Shown: piece after piece, positions 1 through 8,233 of the stretch
Layout of the letters: each line of letters begins with the position of its first letter
How positions within the stretch are numbered: the first letter of the stretch is position 1
From: Chryseobacterium sp. 39-10
Lineage (GTDB): Bacteria > Bacteroidota > Bacteroidia > Flavobacteriales > Weeksellaceae
Length of the DNA: 55,190 nucleotides
NCBI GenBank assembly: GCA_001898255.1
Contig: MKTK01000035.1
Coordinates: forward strand, 58,101-113,290
Direction: 5' to 3'
The notes under the pieces: generated by a model
What the model saw: only the letters and a program-made list of their open reading frames with translations
Databases searched by the model: none
Told to the model about the DNA's origin: nothing
Translations under genes and position numbers: made by a program

Positions 1-638
1 TTACTCATCACCGCCAATGGTTTCTCGGTAGAGCTGATTAAAATAATGTTCAGTTCTTCAAAATTCATGTGCGGATAATCGCGTGGAAGAATTTCTTTTT
101 TCATTTCTGCAAAAGCACCGGCAAGTTCTACACCTGTAGGTCCGCTGCCGACGATAACGATATTCCAGTTTCCGTCATCACTGCGCTTTCTTTCCAATAT
201 CAGTTTTTCGAAAGTAAGCAAAACATGATTTCGGATGGCGATGGCTTCCTGGGTATTTTTCATCCCAAAAGTAAGAGCTTCCATACCGGCATTACCAAAA
301 AAATTGGTTTTGCATCCGGTTGCAATAATCAGTTTATCGTAAGTAAATTCGGTTGCGTCGGTTGCGGTGATGATTTTATTTTCTTCAGGAACTATCTTCA
401 CCACTTCGGTCATTCGGTAGCGGATGTTTTTGGAATCCTGGAAAATTTTTCTAAAAGGAAAAGAAATGTTTGAGGGTTCAATTCGACCACTCGCCACTTG
501 GTAAAACAACGGCTGAAACATGTGGTGATTCACCCGATCGATCACAATGATTTTTTTGTTTCTGTTGTTGAGTTTTTTCGCCAACTGGAGACCGGCGAAA
601 CCACCCCCTATAATTACGATTTTTTCACGAACTTCCAT
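1..638 (-). CDS. ndh: Type II NADH dehydrogenase / NAD(P)/FAD-dependent oxidoreductase (3' end outside window)
   Basis: Read from 638 downwards the protein starts MEVREKIVIIGGGFAGLQLA, an FAD-binding Rossmann GxGxxA/G dinucleotide fold. About 90 residues on comes LIIATGCKTNFFG, and a second Rossmann motif IVIVGSGPTGVELAGA binds NAD(P)H. This is the layout of NDH-2, the single-subunit non-pumping dehydrogenase that passes electrons from NADH to menaquinone at the inner face of the membrane. Only about 212 residues are present; the C-terminal half with the membrane-anchoring helices lies beyond base 1. A TAACTTTG box at 643-650 (minus strand) ends five bases before the ATG, so a leaderless transcript is predicted. 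Family assignment is firm; the exact substrate is inferred. Confidence 0.88.
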   Translation of the reverse strand, partial: MEVREKIVIIGGGFAGLQLAKKLNNRNKKIIVIDRVNHHMFQPLFYQVASGRIEPSNISFPFRKIFQDSKNIRYRMTEVVKIVPEENKIITATDATEFTYDKLIIATGCKTNFFGNAGMEALTFGMKNTQEAIAIRNHVLLTFEKLILERKRSDDGNWNIVIVGSGPTGVELAGAFAEMKKEILPRDYPHMNFEELNIILISSTEKPLAVMS

Positions 639-642
639 AGTG

Positions 643-650
643 CAAAGTTA
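643..650 (-). promoter_or_regulatory. -7 promoter box of ndh, start codon at predicted +1
   Basis: TAACTTTG on the minus strand fits the Bacteroidota -7 consensus TAnnTTTG. Its last base lies five bases before the ATG of the NADH dehydrogenase gene, so transcription should begin at or within a base or two of the start codon. Confidence 0.6.
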
Positions 651-690
651 GTTAAATTTTTACCGGAAGCAGTGCAGTAAGTATGCCAAG

Positions 691-718
691 AAAAAATCCC
701 TGAAAATTATTTCAGGGA
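691..718 (-). terminator. Intrinsic terminator of the small T9SS-sorted protein gene
   Basis: TCCCTGAAA (697-705) and TTTCAGGGA (710-718) form a perfect 9-bp stem with a four-base loop. On the minus strand a run of six T follows. It lies just after the stop codon of the gene at 726-1082. Confidence 0.8.
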
Positions 719-725
719 CATTATA

Positions 726-1082
726 TTATTGTTTAACAATTTGGGTCACTTTCTGTGTATTGTCACTCATGACATACTTCATGAGGTATTTGCCTGGTCG
801 AAGCTTATCGAGTCGAATCTCCGCTGCGTTCATGTTTACCGGATATTGTGCTACTTCCATCCCGAGTATAGAATAAAATGTAACAGACTTAATTTTCAAG
901 TCGGCATCTTTAGATTTCACTACAATGAAATCTTTGGCGGGATTAGGGTAAGCCACCAACACGCCATCATCCGATTTTTGTGCGGAATACACTGGCTCTC
1001 GTTGGAAACTCTGTGCGGAAAAATTTTCCGAGAAACCCAAGAAACTACCGATTAATACTAAAGAAAAGAATAAATTTTTCAC
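726..1082 (-). CDS. Small secreted protein with T9SS type A C-terminal sorting domain
   Basis: The N-terminus MKNLFFSLVLIGSFLGFSEN has a positively charged start and a hydrophobic core ending near NFSAQ, a Sec signal peptide. The mature part is almost entirely a type A sorting domain: VAYPNPAKDFIVVK, a middle LGMEV-type strand, and a C-terminal end LRPGKYLMKYVMSDNTQKVTQIVKQ. Such domains direct export across the outer membrane by the type IX system. There is almost no passenger domain, so the role is unknown. A start at GTG (1082) gives the usual MKN beginning; a TTG three codons upstream (1091) is the alternative. Its own promoter lies at 1116-1123. Confidence 0.8.
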   Translation of the reverse strand: MKNLFFSLVLIGSFLGFSENFSAQSFQREPVYSAQKSDDGVLVAYPNPAKDFIVVKSKDADLKIKSVTFYSILGMEVAQYPVNMNAAEIRLDKLRPGKYLMKYVMSDNTQKVTQIVKQ

Positions 1083-1115
1083 CGATATCAACTTTTATTT
1101 ATAGATATATCCTTA

Positions 1116-1145
1116 CAAAAGTAAGAAATTCAATTTAACTTACAA
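1116..1145 (-). promoter_or_regulatory. Promoter of the small T9SS-sorted protein gene
   Basis: On the minus strand TTG is followed after 19 bases by TACTTTTG (plus-strand positions 1116-1123). This matches both elements of the Bacteroidota housekeeping promoter. Transcription should start about 20-30 bases before the proposed GTG/TTG start codons. Confidence 0.6.
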
Positions 1146-1167
1146 CAGTTTTTTTTAAAACAATGGT

Positions 1168-1175
1168 TAAATTTG
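1168..1175 (+). promoter_or_regulatory. -7 promoter box of hemB
   Basis: TAAATTTG followed by C fits TAnnTTTGC. It lies inside the first codons of the longest possible hemB frame (ATG at 1163), which argues that this upstream ATG is not used and that translation starts at 1205. Confidence 0.55.
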
Positions 1176-1204
1176 CAAACTGTATTTCAAATACCATTCC
1201 AAAA

Positions 1205-2197
1205 ATGATTATTTATTCCCGAAACCGAAGATTAAGAACCAACAGCTCCATTCGTGCCTTGGTTCAGGAAACCATTCTTACCACCAATGATTTTGTAATG
1301 CCCATTTTTGTGATGGAAGGCATCAATCAGCAAGAACCCATCTCGTCTATGCCCGGGATCAGCCGCAGAACGGTTGATCTTACCGTAAAGGAATGTCGTG
1401 AATTGTTTTCCTTAGGCATTAAAGCCGTGAATCTTTACATGAAGGTTTCGGAAGATCTTAAAGATAATTTGGGAACCGAAGCATGGAACAAGAACGGTTT
1501 AATGCAAAATACCATTAAAGCCATTAAAGATGCCGTTCCCGGGATGATTGTAATGCCCGATGTCGCCCTTGATCCCTACTCTATTTACGGACACGACGGC
1601 ATTATTACCAACGGTAAAATTGACAATGACGCAACCAATGACGCACTGGTCAAAATGTCAGTTTCTCATGCGGAAGCCGGCGCCGATGTGTTGGCTCCCA
1701 GCGACATGATGGACGGACGAGTTGCTGCAATTAGAACAGGATTGGAAGAAAACGGATTTACTGATGTGGCCATTGTTAGTTATGCTGCAAAATACGCAAG
1801 TTCTTTCTACGGCCCTTTCCGAAATGCGTTGGATTCGGCTCCCAAGAAAAATCAGGACATCCCGAAAGACAAAAAAACCTATCAAATGGATTTTCATAAT
1901 TCGCGTGAAGCAATGGATGAAGTCCTGAAAGATGTTGCTGAAGGTGCAGATATCATCATGATAAAACCCGGGATCCCTTATTTAGACATCGTTTCCAAAG
2001 TTCGCGAAACCATCGATTTACCGATCGCCGTTTATCACGTTTCCGGAGAATATGCCATGCTGAAAGCAGCTGCTCAAAATGGCTGGCTCGATAATGACCA
2101 AGCTATCATTGAAAGCTTAACCTGCATCAAAAGAGCCGGCGCCGATATGATTTTTACCTATGCCGCCAAAGAAGCCGCATTATTGCTGAATCAGTAA
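1205..2197 (+). CDS. hemB: Porphobilinogen synthase (delta-aminolevulinic acid dehydratase)
   Basis: This enzyme condenses two 5-aminolevulinate molecules to porphobilinogen in heme synthesis. The start at 1205 (MIIYSRNRRLRTN) fits the family beginning RxRRLR and gives 330 residues, the usual length. The two active-site lysines are visible in VSYAAKYASSFYGPFR (about residue 196) and IIMIKPGIPYLDIV (about 254, the Schiff-base lysine). The metal-site segment reads DVALDPYSIYGHDGI: the cysteines of zinc-type enzymes are replaced by Ala/Asp, so a magnesium-type or zinc-independent enzyme is inferred. It stands alone, convergent with the nitroreductase gene, which ends six bases downstream. Confidence 0.95.
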   Translation: MIIYSRNRRLRTNSSIRALVQETILTTNDFVMPIFVMEGINQQEPISSMPGISRRTVDLTVKECRELFSLGIKAVNLYMKVSEDLKDNLGTEAWNKNGLMQNTIKAIKDAVPGMIVMPDVALDPYSIYGHDGIITNGKIDNDATNDALVKMSVSHAEAGADVLAPSDMMDGRVAAIRTGLEENGFTDVAIVSYAAKYASSFYGPFRNALDSAPKKNQDIPKDKKTYQMDFHNSREAMDEVLKDVAEGADIIMIKPGIPYLDIVSKVRETIDLPIAVYHVSGEYAMLKAAAQNGWLDNDQAIIESLTCIKRAGADMIFTYAAKEAALLLNQ

Positions 2198-2203
2198 TGT
2201 GAT

Positions 2204-2758
2204 TTAACTTTTAGCCGGGGCATGTACTACTTTTCCCATATAGAAAAGACCGATGCATTGCTGATGATCATCCAACGCTAAAAATTCGGGAAGATGTCGA
2301 ATCATTCCGGGGGTACTCCAGTAACACCCTATTTCACGGGCGGTACATGCTAAATACATGTTCTGAACCGACATGGCAACCGACGCTAATTCCTCCCACT
2401 CCGGAACCAGCCCACTGTAGTTGACAGAAATTGTAATTACAGTATCACTCTTGCCCACTTTGGCAGTGATGTCGATATATTTTTTTTCTAAAAAAAGATC
2501 AGGTGAGGTAATGGCCTTGTAAATTTCAGCAAGCTTGTTGCCCAGTTCATTCTTTTCATCACCTCGAAAAACCTGCAGCCGCAAAGGTTTCGTGCGTTTA
2601 TGACTGGGCGCAAAGGAAGCCAGTTTTACGATTTCGCGCAACGTTTCTTCATCAATTTTTTCATCTGAATAATCGCGTGGGAAAACACTTTTTCGGCTTT
2701 CGATGATCTCGCTTAGCAAGGCAATTTTCTCTTCTGGGGTGAACTTTGGATGTTCCAT
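2204..2758 (-). CDS. Nitroreductase family protein
   Basis: A 184-residue FMN-dependent oxidoreductase of the nitroreductase fold. Family marks are SRKSVFPRDYSDEKID near the N-terminus (substrate/FMN arginine region), REIVKLASFAPSHKRTKPLR (the APSxxNxQP-type FMN-binding segment), SVAMSVQNMYLACTAREIGCYWSTPG (helix with the conserved A-x-x-x-A-Q/N-N-x-x-L-A pattern) and a C-terminal LFYMGKV. Such enzymes reduce nitro compounds, quinones or flavins with NAD(P)H; the natural substrate cannot be told. It directly follows the Gre-like gene, whose stop codon abuts this start, so the two form one transcript. Confidence 0.85.
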   Translation of the reverse strand: MEHPKFTPEEKIALLSEIIESRKSVFPRDYSDEKIDEETLREIVKLASFAPSHKRTKPLRLQVFRGDEKNELGNKLAEIYKAITSPDLFLEKKYIDITAKVGKSDTVITISVNYSGLVPEWEELASVAMSVQNMYLACTAREIGCYWSTPGMIRHLPEFLALDDHQQCIGLFYMGKVVHAPAKS

Positions 2759-3208
2759 TTACATAATTTCTTCTATGGTTTGACTGATGTTATTGAGCAC
2801 AAATGAATCGCCGGGTTGCTTTCCATGCATTATCTTCGCCATTGGGCTTTCTTCGGAAATCGCATAAAAACGGTCGCCTTCAAAGAAAAATTCACCCAAC
2901 GAGACCGAAATGTAAAAACGGGCTTTATTGGTAAAAACAACCGAACCCAGCTGCACATTCTCGGTGGGCTTATTCAGTACTTGGGTCAGTTTTCGCTGCA
3001 AATCGTGGAGAGACGCAAGCTGTTTCTGCATTTGGTAGATTTCTTCCTGCATCTCTTCACGGATCGAATCATATTTCGGTGTTTTTTTGATTTCGCGGCT
3101 CGCTTCCAGCGTAAAATCGATGAACTTTTTTAGTTTCTCTATTTTGGTATGAATCGTATCGCGAACAAAAAGGCGTATATCACTTTTCACAATCGTGCTC
3201 TTCGGCAT
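2759..3208 (-). CDS. Coiled-coil protein with GreA/GreB-like C-terminal domain
   Basis: The N-terminal half (about residues 15-80) is charged and helical with heptad spacing, suggesting a coiled coil. The C-terminal half, from VQLGSVVFTNKARFYISVS to ISEESPMAKIMHGKQPGD, resembles the FKBP-like C-terminal domain of Gre factors, where an IS-x-x-SP-x-x-x-x-L-x-G-x-x-x-GD pattern is typical. Gre factors bind RNA polymerase and rescue stalled complexes, but canonical GreA has an acidic pair at the coiled-coil tip that I cannot assign here. A role on RNA polymerase is therefore only a hypothesis. It is the first gene of a two-gene operon with the nitroreductase. Confidence 0.6.
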   Translation of the reverse strand: MPKSTIVKSDIRLFVRDTIHTKIEKLKKFIDFTLEASREIKKTPKYDSIREEMQEEIYQMQKQLASLHDLQRKLTQVLNKPTENVQLGSVVFTNKARFYISVSLGEFFFEGDRFYAISEESPMAKIMHGKQPGDSFVLNNISQTIEEIM

Positions 3209-3368
3209 ATTTCCTAAATTTTAATTTAAAGATAAACATCTTTTTTTTAATAAAACAGGACAACCAACATTCATCCCCTTTTTAAATAGCTTGCCATGAA
3301 GATTTATTTTGCATGTTATTAAAAAATCAAATTTACAAATCTGCTTCGACGATTTCAAATTAATACGT

Positions 3369-3376
3369 TATTTTTG
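3369..3376 (+). promoter_or_regulatory. -7 promoter box of yidD-lgt
   Basis: TATTTTTG followed by C matches TAnnTTTGC. The predicted transcription start is near 3381-3384, which coincides with the TTG start codon proposed for yidD, or leaves a leader of about 38 bases if the ATG at 3420 is used. Confidence 0.6.
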
Positions 3377-3383
3377 CATTGTT

Positions 3384-3626
3384 TTGAAAATCACTTTTAA
3401 TAAGATCATCACTTTTCCGATGGTAGTTTTCATTAAAATCTACCAATGGTTTATTTCGCCGCTGCTTCCCAAAAACTGCCGATACGAACCTACTTGCTCT
3501 CATTACATGGTGGAAGCATTGCAAGTTCACGGTGTTTTTAAAGGTTTATATTTGGGCGTAAAACGCATTTTACGCTGCCATCCGTGGGGAGGCGAAGGTT
3601 ATGATCCTGTTCCGCCGAACGAATAA
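3384..3626 (+). CDS. yidD: Membrane protein insertion efficiency factor YidD
   Basis: This is a short membrane-associated protein that helps YidC insert inner-membrane proteins. The family core is complete: [25 protein letters not shown], then the helix [19 protein letters not shown], and the end [14 protein letters not shown], with three conserved cysteines (CRY, TCS, RCHP). The TTG at 3384 keeps an amphipathic N-terminus ([11 protein letters not shown]) and gives 80 residues; an ATG at 3420 would give 68 and would fit better with a leader from the promoter at 3369. It is followed after 39 bases by lgt on the same strand. Both genes serve the cell envelope. Confidence 0.92.
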   Translation: MKITFNKIITFPMVVFIKIYQWFISPLLPKNCRYEPTCSHYMVEALQVHGVFKGLYLGVKRILRCHPWGGEGYDPVPPNE

Positions 3627-3665
3627 TTGCAGATGGAGAAACACGATTTAGTTTAAAACAAGATT

Positions 3666-4535
3666 ATGCTTACATTTTTATACAGCACCTGGAATCCTTC
3701 AACAGGAATTCATTTGGGTCCCATAACCCTTCATTACTACAGTTTAATGTTTATTTTGGCATTCGGGCTGGGCTATATCCTGATGACAAAAATGTTTAAA
3801 ATAGACCATGTTAACCAAAAGTACCTGGAGCCACTGTTCACATGGACATTGGTGGGAACCATTCTGGGCGCGCGATTGGGTCATGTTATTTTTTACCAGC
3901 CAGAATTATTTAAGCAAGACTTCTGGAGTGTTTTCTTACCCATTCAAACAAAACCAGAGTTCAAATTCACCGGTTTTTCAGGATTAGCGAGCCATGGTGC
4001 CACCATCGCACTGATTTTTACTACTTTGTATTACTCTTATAAAATCATCAAAAAAAATCCTTTTTGGGTGTACGATAGACTCGGCATTGTGGTCGCATTG
4101 GGAGGAACTTTTGTGAGAATTGGTAACTTTTTCAATTCAGAAATCATTGGGAAACCTGCTCCTGTAAACTCTCCGTTCGCGGTGCTTTTCCCTCAGCAAA
4201 GTTCGGAGTACGGAGCCATCGTTCCTCGATATCCTACCCAGCTTTTTGAGGCGGGTGGCTATTTTCTGCTCTTCATTGTGCTTTGGTACTTGTATCTCAA
4301 AACTCGTAAAAAATATCAGCAAGGATGGCTATTCGGTTTATTTTTCATCATCTTATGGGCCATTCGATTCTTTGTGGAGTTTTTGAAAGAACCACAGGGC
4401 GACGAGTTCATTACCTTTGCCGGACTCAATACCGGACAAATTCTCTCGATCCCTTTTATGATTGCGGGTTTTGTGATTATGTATACATCAAAACAGCGAG
4501 TGATTACTGAACAGGAAAATGAAAAACCGGAGTAA
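3666..4535 (+). CDS. lgt: Prolipoprotein diacylglyceryl transferase
   Basis: Lgt transfers a diacylglyceryl group from phosphatidylglycerol to the lipobox cysteine of prolipoproteins at the inner membrane. The 289-residue protein has about seven hydrophobic segments. Key motifs are GLASHGATIAL (catalytic His region), VRIGNFFNSEIIG (the signature R-x-GNFxN) and RYPTQLFEA near residue 195. The C-terminal tail after the last membrane segment is charged (about residues 275-289). It probably shares a transcript with yidD. Its substrates would include the lipoproteins encoded at 21.3, 33.2 and 46.7 kb. Confidence 0.95.
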   Translation: MLTFLYSTWNPSTGIHLGPITLHYYSLMFILAFGLGYILMTKMFKIDHVNQKYLEPLFTWTLVGTILGARLGHVIFYQPELFKQDFWSVFLPIQTKPEFKFTGFSGLASHGATIALIFTTLYYSYKIIKKNPFWVYDRLGIVVALGGTFVRIGNFFNSEIIGKPAPVNSPFAVLFPQQSSEYGAIVPRYPTQLFEAGGYFLLFIVLWYLYLKTRKKYQQGWLFGLFFIILWAIRFFVEFLKEPQGDEFITFAGLNTGQILSIPFMIAGFVIMYTSKQRVITEQENEKPE

Positions 4536-4554
4536 TTTTTAATGATCATATTCC

Positions 4555-4587
4555 ATCCTTTTGGCCCAAACCAAAAGGATTTTTTTA
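4555..4587 (+). terminator. Terminator of lgt
   Basis: ATCCTTTTGG (4555-4564) and CCAAAAGGAT (4571-4580) form a perfect 10-bp stem with a six-base loop, followed by seven T. The T-run overlaps the stop codon of the convergent nnr gene. The complementary A-run is short, so it mainly serves lgt. Confidence 0.8.
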
Positions 4588-6084
4588 TGTCAATATTCTG
4601 AAGACACTGCCGATTTCATTGATCAGATCTGAGGGAAGCATGGCTCCTTTCGACCATTTTTCTGCAGCCATATCACCTGCCTTACCGTGCAGCCAAACCC
4701 CGAAAACAGCTGCTTCTTTCGGTGTGTAGTTCTGGGCCAATAATGCCGTGATGATGCCCAAGAGAACATCACCACTGCCCCCTTTTGCCATCCCCGAATT
4801 GCCAGTAATGTTGTAAAAAACCAAACGCTCCGGGGTAATAACTTGAGTATGATGATCTTTAAGTACAATAAAAATTTCAAGTTCGGAGGCGATCCTTCGA
4901 GCAAGCTCCAATCGATCAAAAGAGTCTTTTGTTTTCCCAAAAAGACGCTCAAATTCTTTGGGATGAGGCGTGATTACCGATGCTTTAGGAATAAGCGAAA
5001 TATTCTGAGGCGAGCGCGATAAAATATTCAGTGCATCAGCATCCAGCACAATGGGCTGTTTACAGCTCGTCAAAAACTTAATCAGTGCTGTTTCTGTTCG
5101 TGAATCTGTTCCCAAACCAGGACCAATACCCGTCACAGCGCCATCTTCCGGAATGCTTTCCGAAAGCACTTCTTCACCTCCATTGATATACATCGCTTCC
5201 GGACAACTGATCTGCAAAATTTCGTAACCGCAGGCAGGTGCCATCGTAAAAGTTAGGCCACTTCCCGTTCGCAGCGCTGCTTTCGTGGCTAAAACTGCCG
5301 CCCCCATTTTCCCGAAACTTCCCGCTACGATCATCGTTTTGCCGTAACTTCCTTTGTTTGAAAACTCATTGCGTGGATGAACAATTTCCCGAATCATCGC
5401 CTCGTCAATTGTGAAAAGTTCGGTGGGTTCTTGGCGGATAAAATCTGTACTTAAACCAATATCAAGAACCGTCACGTTACCACAGAATACGCCAGTCTCA
5501 GGATGCAGAAAAGTTTTTTTCCAGCATTGAAAGGTCAAAGTTTCATCCGCCTTAAAAACCACAGCGTCGTGAGGAAGAATGTGATCTGCAAAAAGCCCTG
5601 AAGGTAAATCGATCGCAATTTTCTTATAAGGCAAGCCATTTAAAAAATTGATGAGATGCGCTACTTTTCCTTCTAAAATTCTGCTCAACCCAGATCCCAA
5701 AACCGCATCCACTATGATAGAGTTTTCCGGAAAGGTGAATGAATCTACATCGTCAAAATTTAACAGGGTGATTCCGGAAATTTCCTGTACTTTCCTCAAA
5801 TTCGTTAAAGCATCCGTTGAAAAATTTGGATTGTCCCTATTGAAGAAAACATTAGCATCAAACCCTTTCTGATAAAGCATTCTCGCCATGGCAAAGCCAT
5901 CACCGCCATTATTGCCGTTTCCGCAAAAAAGATGAATGCAATAACTTGTATCGTAGTGATCAGCAATCCATTCGGAGGCCGTTTTTGCTGCACGCTCCAT
6001 TAAACTCAACGAGGAAACGGGTGTATGATCAATGGTGTACTGGTCACATGCTTTGATTTGTGTTGCACTAAAAATCTTCATCAT
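4585..6084 (-). CDS. nnr: Bifunctional NAD(P)H-hydrate epimerase / ADP-dependent dehydratase
   Basis: This enzyme repairs damaged NAD(P)H hydrates. The N-terminal YjeF-type epimerase domain (about residues 1-215) contains FCGNGNNGGDGFAMARML near residue 53. The C-terminal carbohydrate-kinase-like dehydratase domain (about 225-495) has NKGSYGKTMIVAGS, TGIGPGLG, PIVLDADALN, VITPHPKEFERL and GNSGMAKGGSGDVLLGII. The fused arrangement and 499-residue length match E. coli Nnr. Two ATG codons in tandem begin the frame. The gene is monocistronic, lying between lgt (convergent) and mscL (divergent). Confidence 0.93.
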   Translation of the reverse strand: MMKIFSATQIKACDQYTIDHTPVSSLSLMERAAKTASEWIADHYDTSYCIHLFCGNGNNGGDGFAMARMLYQKGFDANVFFNRDNPNFSTDALTNLRKVQEISGITLLNFDDVDSFTFPENSIIVDAVLGSGLSRILEGKVAHLINFLNGLPYKKIAIDLPSGLFADHILPHDAVVFKADETLTFQCWKKTFLHPETGVFCGNVTVLDIGLSTDFIRQEPTELFTIDEAMIREIVHPRNEFSNKGSYGKTMIVAGSFGKMGAAVLATKAALRTGSGLTFTMAPACGYEILQISCPEAMYINGGEEVLSESIPEDGAVTGIGPGLGTDSRTETALIKFLTSCKQPIVLDADALNILSRSPQNISLIPKASVITPHPKEFERLFGKTKDSFDRLELARRIASELEIFIVLKDHHTQVITPERLVFYNITGNSGMAKGGSGDVLLGIITALLAQNYTPKEAAVFGVWLHGKAGDMAAEKWSKGAMLPSDLINEIGSVFRILT

Positions 6085-6136
6085 GACAAATTATTTGCTT
6101 AAAATTAGTAAAATGTTTCGGTAAACATTCATTTCG

Positions 6137-6169
6137 TTTGTCTCTTTATAAAATAATTATTTACATTTG
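6137..6169 (+). promoter_or_regulatory. Promoter of mscL
   Basis: TTTG at 6137-6140 is followed 21 bases later by TACATTTG at 6162-6169. Both elements fit the Bacteroidota promoter consensus. The ATG of mscL is at 6199, leaving a leader of about 25 bases. Confidence 0.65.
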
Positions 6170-6198
6170 AACCTCATTAACAAAATAAACTTAAAGCT

Positions 6199-6576
6199 AT
6201 GGGATTTTTTCAGGAATTTAAAGAATTTGCAGTAAAAGGAAATGTGGTAGATCTTGCTGTCGGTGTAATTATCGGTGGTGCATTTGGTAAAATTGTTACT
6301 TCCTTGGTAGAAGATATCATCACTCCGGCGGTTCTTACCCCTGCATTGAAAGCAGCTCACCTACAAAACCTCGCCGATTTGGTGATACCTGGAACGGCAA
6401 TTAAATACGGTAATTTCCTGTCGGCTGCAATATCATTTACCATTGTTGCTTTTGCTTTGTTTTTAATGATTAAAGGCATTAACAAGCTGAAGAAACCTGT
6501 TGAAGCTCCGGCGGCTGAAGCTACAAACGAAGAAAAGCTGCTTACTGAAATCAGAGATCTTTTAAAGAATAAATAA
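6199..6576 (+). CDS. mscL: Large-conductance mechanosensitive channel MscL
   Basis: MscL is a homopentameric inner-membrane channel that opens under high membrane tension and protects against osmotic downshock. The 125-residue sequence starts with the amphipathic helix [21 protein letters not shown], runs into the pore helix TM1 ([21 protein letters not shown]) and, after the periplasmic loop, TM2 ([24 protein letters not shown]). The cytoplasmic end [12 protein letters not shown] is the usual C-terminal helix. Length and motifs are canonical. It has its own promoter and a terminator shared with serA. Confidence 0.96.
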   Translation: MGFFQEFKEFAVKGNVVDLAVGVIIGGAFGKIVTSLVEDIITPAVLTPALKAAHLQNLADLVIPGTAIKYGNFLSAAISFTIVAFALFLMIKGINKLKKPVEAPAAEATNEEKLLTEIRDLLKNK

Positions 6577-6593
6577 GTTATTCATCGCAATAA

Positions 6594-6619
6594 AAAAACC
6601 CGGAATCATCCGGGTTTTT
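6594..6619. terminator. Bidirectional terminator between mscL and serA
   Basis: AAAAACCCGG (6594-6603) and CCGGGTTTTT (6610-6619) form a perfect 10-bp stem with a six-base loop. A-runs and T-runs flank both sides, so it can stop transcription from either convergent gene. Confidence 0.85.
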
Positions 6620-6644
6620 GTTATTTATAAGTACACATTTTTAA

Positions 6645-7628
6645 TTACTGAATGTGCAAAATACTGCTGATTTGCTCCGCCAAAGAAAGCCCTATTCTGT
6701 CCTGTGCTTCAATGGTTGAAGCTCCCGTGTGAGGCGTAAGTGAAATTTTTGGATGGCTGAGCATCTTCTTGGATGGCACGGGCTCTCCCACAAAGACATC
6801 CAAACCTGCAAATGCCAATTTTCCGCTATTTAACGCAGCAATAAGAGCATCTTCATCCACAACCCCACCCCGTGAGCAGTTAATAATGGCAGCCCCGTTT
6901 TTCATCATGGCCAATTCTTTTTCACCAATCATGGCACCGTCCTTTTGCGCCGGAACGTGAAGGGTGATGAAATCAGCATGCTCCAAAACGCCTTCTAATG
7001 GTTCTGTCTCAATATCCACATTAATGAATTGACCATTATAGAATTTTACTTTAATGGTGGCTTTCCCAATGTTGCTGTCTGCAGCAATCACGCGCATTCC
7101 TAAACCGAGTGCAATTTTCGCCACTTCCTGTCCAATTCTTCCCATCCCAATAATACCAATGGTTTTGCCGCGAAGTTCAATGCCTTTCTCGTATGCTTTT
7201 TTCAGTTTTGCAAACTCGGTATCACCAGAAATAATCATACTTCTGTTGGATTCCTGCAGAAATCTTGCACCCGAAAAAAGATGTGCAAAAACCAACTCTG
7301 CCACGGATGCTGACGAAGCCGATGGCGTATTGATTACATGAATATTTTTTGAACGGGCATATTCCACATCAATATTGTCCATGCCGACACCGCCACGTCC
7401 GATGATCTCTAAAGAAGGACAAGCATCGATCAATTCTTTCCGCACTTGTGTTGCGCTACGAACTAAGAGAATTTTAATTTGATGCTGGTTGATATAATCG
7501 GCCAACGCTTCCTGCGGCACTTTTTGGGTGATTACCTCGAAACCCTTTTCTTCCAAGGCGTCAACTCCCGACTGATCCAATCCGTCGTTGGCAAGAATTT
7601 TAATTTTATGTTCTGTCATGGAAGGCAT
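6645..7628 (-). CDS. serA: D-3-phosphoglycerate dehydrogenase (short form without ACT domain)
   Basis: The enzyme oxidises 3-phosphoglycerate to 3-phosphohydroxypyruvate, the first step of serine synthesis. The D-2-hydroxyacid dehydrogenase marks are in order: IGRGGVGMDNID (about residues 76-87), the NAD-binding GIIGMGRIGQEVA near 158, NCSRGGVVDE with the catalytic Arg, VFVGEPVP with the Glu, and LTPHTGAST with the His. At 327 residues it ends after the catalytic domain and lacks the regulatory ACT domain, as in many Bacteroidota. Its start codon overlaps the stop of the upstream HAD gene (TAATG), so the two are translationally coupled. Confidence 0.9.
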   Translation of the reverse strand: MPSMTEHKIKILANDGLDQSGVDALEEKGFEVITQKVPQEALADYINQHQIKILLVRSATQVRKELIDACPSLEIIGRGGVGMDNIDVEYARSKNIHVINTPSASSASVAELVFAHLFSGARFLQESNRSMIISGDTEFAKLKKAYEKGIELRGKTIGIIGMGRIGQEVAKIALGLGMRVIAADSNIGKATIKVKFYNGQFINVDIETEPLEGVLEHADFITLHVPAQKDGAMIGEKELAMMKNGAAIINCSRGGVVDEDALIAALNSGKLAFAGLDVFVGEPVPSKKMLSHPKISLTPHTGASTIEAQDRIGLSLAEQISSILHIQ

Positions 7629-8029
7629 TAGTCTTTAAAAACCTCAATGGTTAATTGTTTTTCAATCATATCGGTAAATTTCCCTTTGTAACGGGTGGCT
7701 TTCACCAGGTGATTATCGATCCAATGATAATTTCCTCCGCGAGGTTTTCCACATAGAACGCTGTGGTACTTAAAACCGTGTTTATCAAGCCACTCCATGG
7801 TAATCTGTTTAAGATTCTCCGTTCTTGAAGTAAAAAAACAAATAATATGGCCCTGATCGTACCATCTGTTAATGGTTTCCAGCGCATCCGGATAAGGTTC
7901 GCAGGTGATCATACGTTCTGGTTCTTCATTCGGAATATCGTCGGTAATGGTACCATCAATATCAATAAGATAATTCTTGCAATCACCTTTTAAAACGGGG
8001 CTTAAATGACCTTTGTGTTCTAATTCCAT
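7628..8029 (-). CDS. HAD-superfamily hydrolase, small
   Basis: The 133-residue protein has the HAD nucleophile motif as YLIDIDGTITDD near residue 20, the second motif as CFFTSRTENL (about 65) and a basic residue plus acidic end in GKPRGGNYHWIDNH. It is probably a phosphatase. Homologues are sometimes labelled phosphoheptose isomerase, which the motifs do not support. It overlaps serA by one base, so a role in handling a serine-pathway phosphate ester is possible, but this is inference from coupling alone. The operon promoter is at 8047-8054. Confidence 0.72.
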   Translation of the reverse strand: MELEHKGHLSPVLKGDCKNYLIDIDGTITDDIPNEEPERMITCEPYPDALETINRWYDQGHIICFFTSRTENLKQITMEWLDKHGFKYHSVLCGKPRGGNYHWIDNHLVKATRYKGKFTDMIEKQLTIEVFKD

Positions 8030-8046
8030 CAGTAAAATTTAAGGGG

Positions 8047-8054
8047 CAAAAGTA
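8047..8054 (-). promoter_or_regulatory. -7 promoter box of the HAD-serA operon
   Basis: TACTTTTG followed by C on the minus strand matches TAnnTTTGC and lies 18 bases before the ATG of the HAD gene. No clear -33 TTG is present. Confidence 0.5.
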
Positions 8055-8233
8055 CGAAATTCTATCCATTTTTGTATGAATGTTAGGTTAAATAAAATCA
8101 AATCCCCTATTCATCACCATTTTAATTAAAAACATAGTCCTTTATTAAAATCATTAACGTTGAAAAACAGCCCCAAAACCAACAGCGGCAAATGAATTTT
8201 GAGAGAAAAATTTTTTATGATGTCGAAAAAACC

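Noticed and set aside
1163-1204. Longer hemB start at the first ATG
   Set aside because: The stretch contains the TAAATTTG promoter box and the extra residues do not fit the family; ATG at 1205 is used instead.
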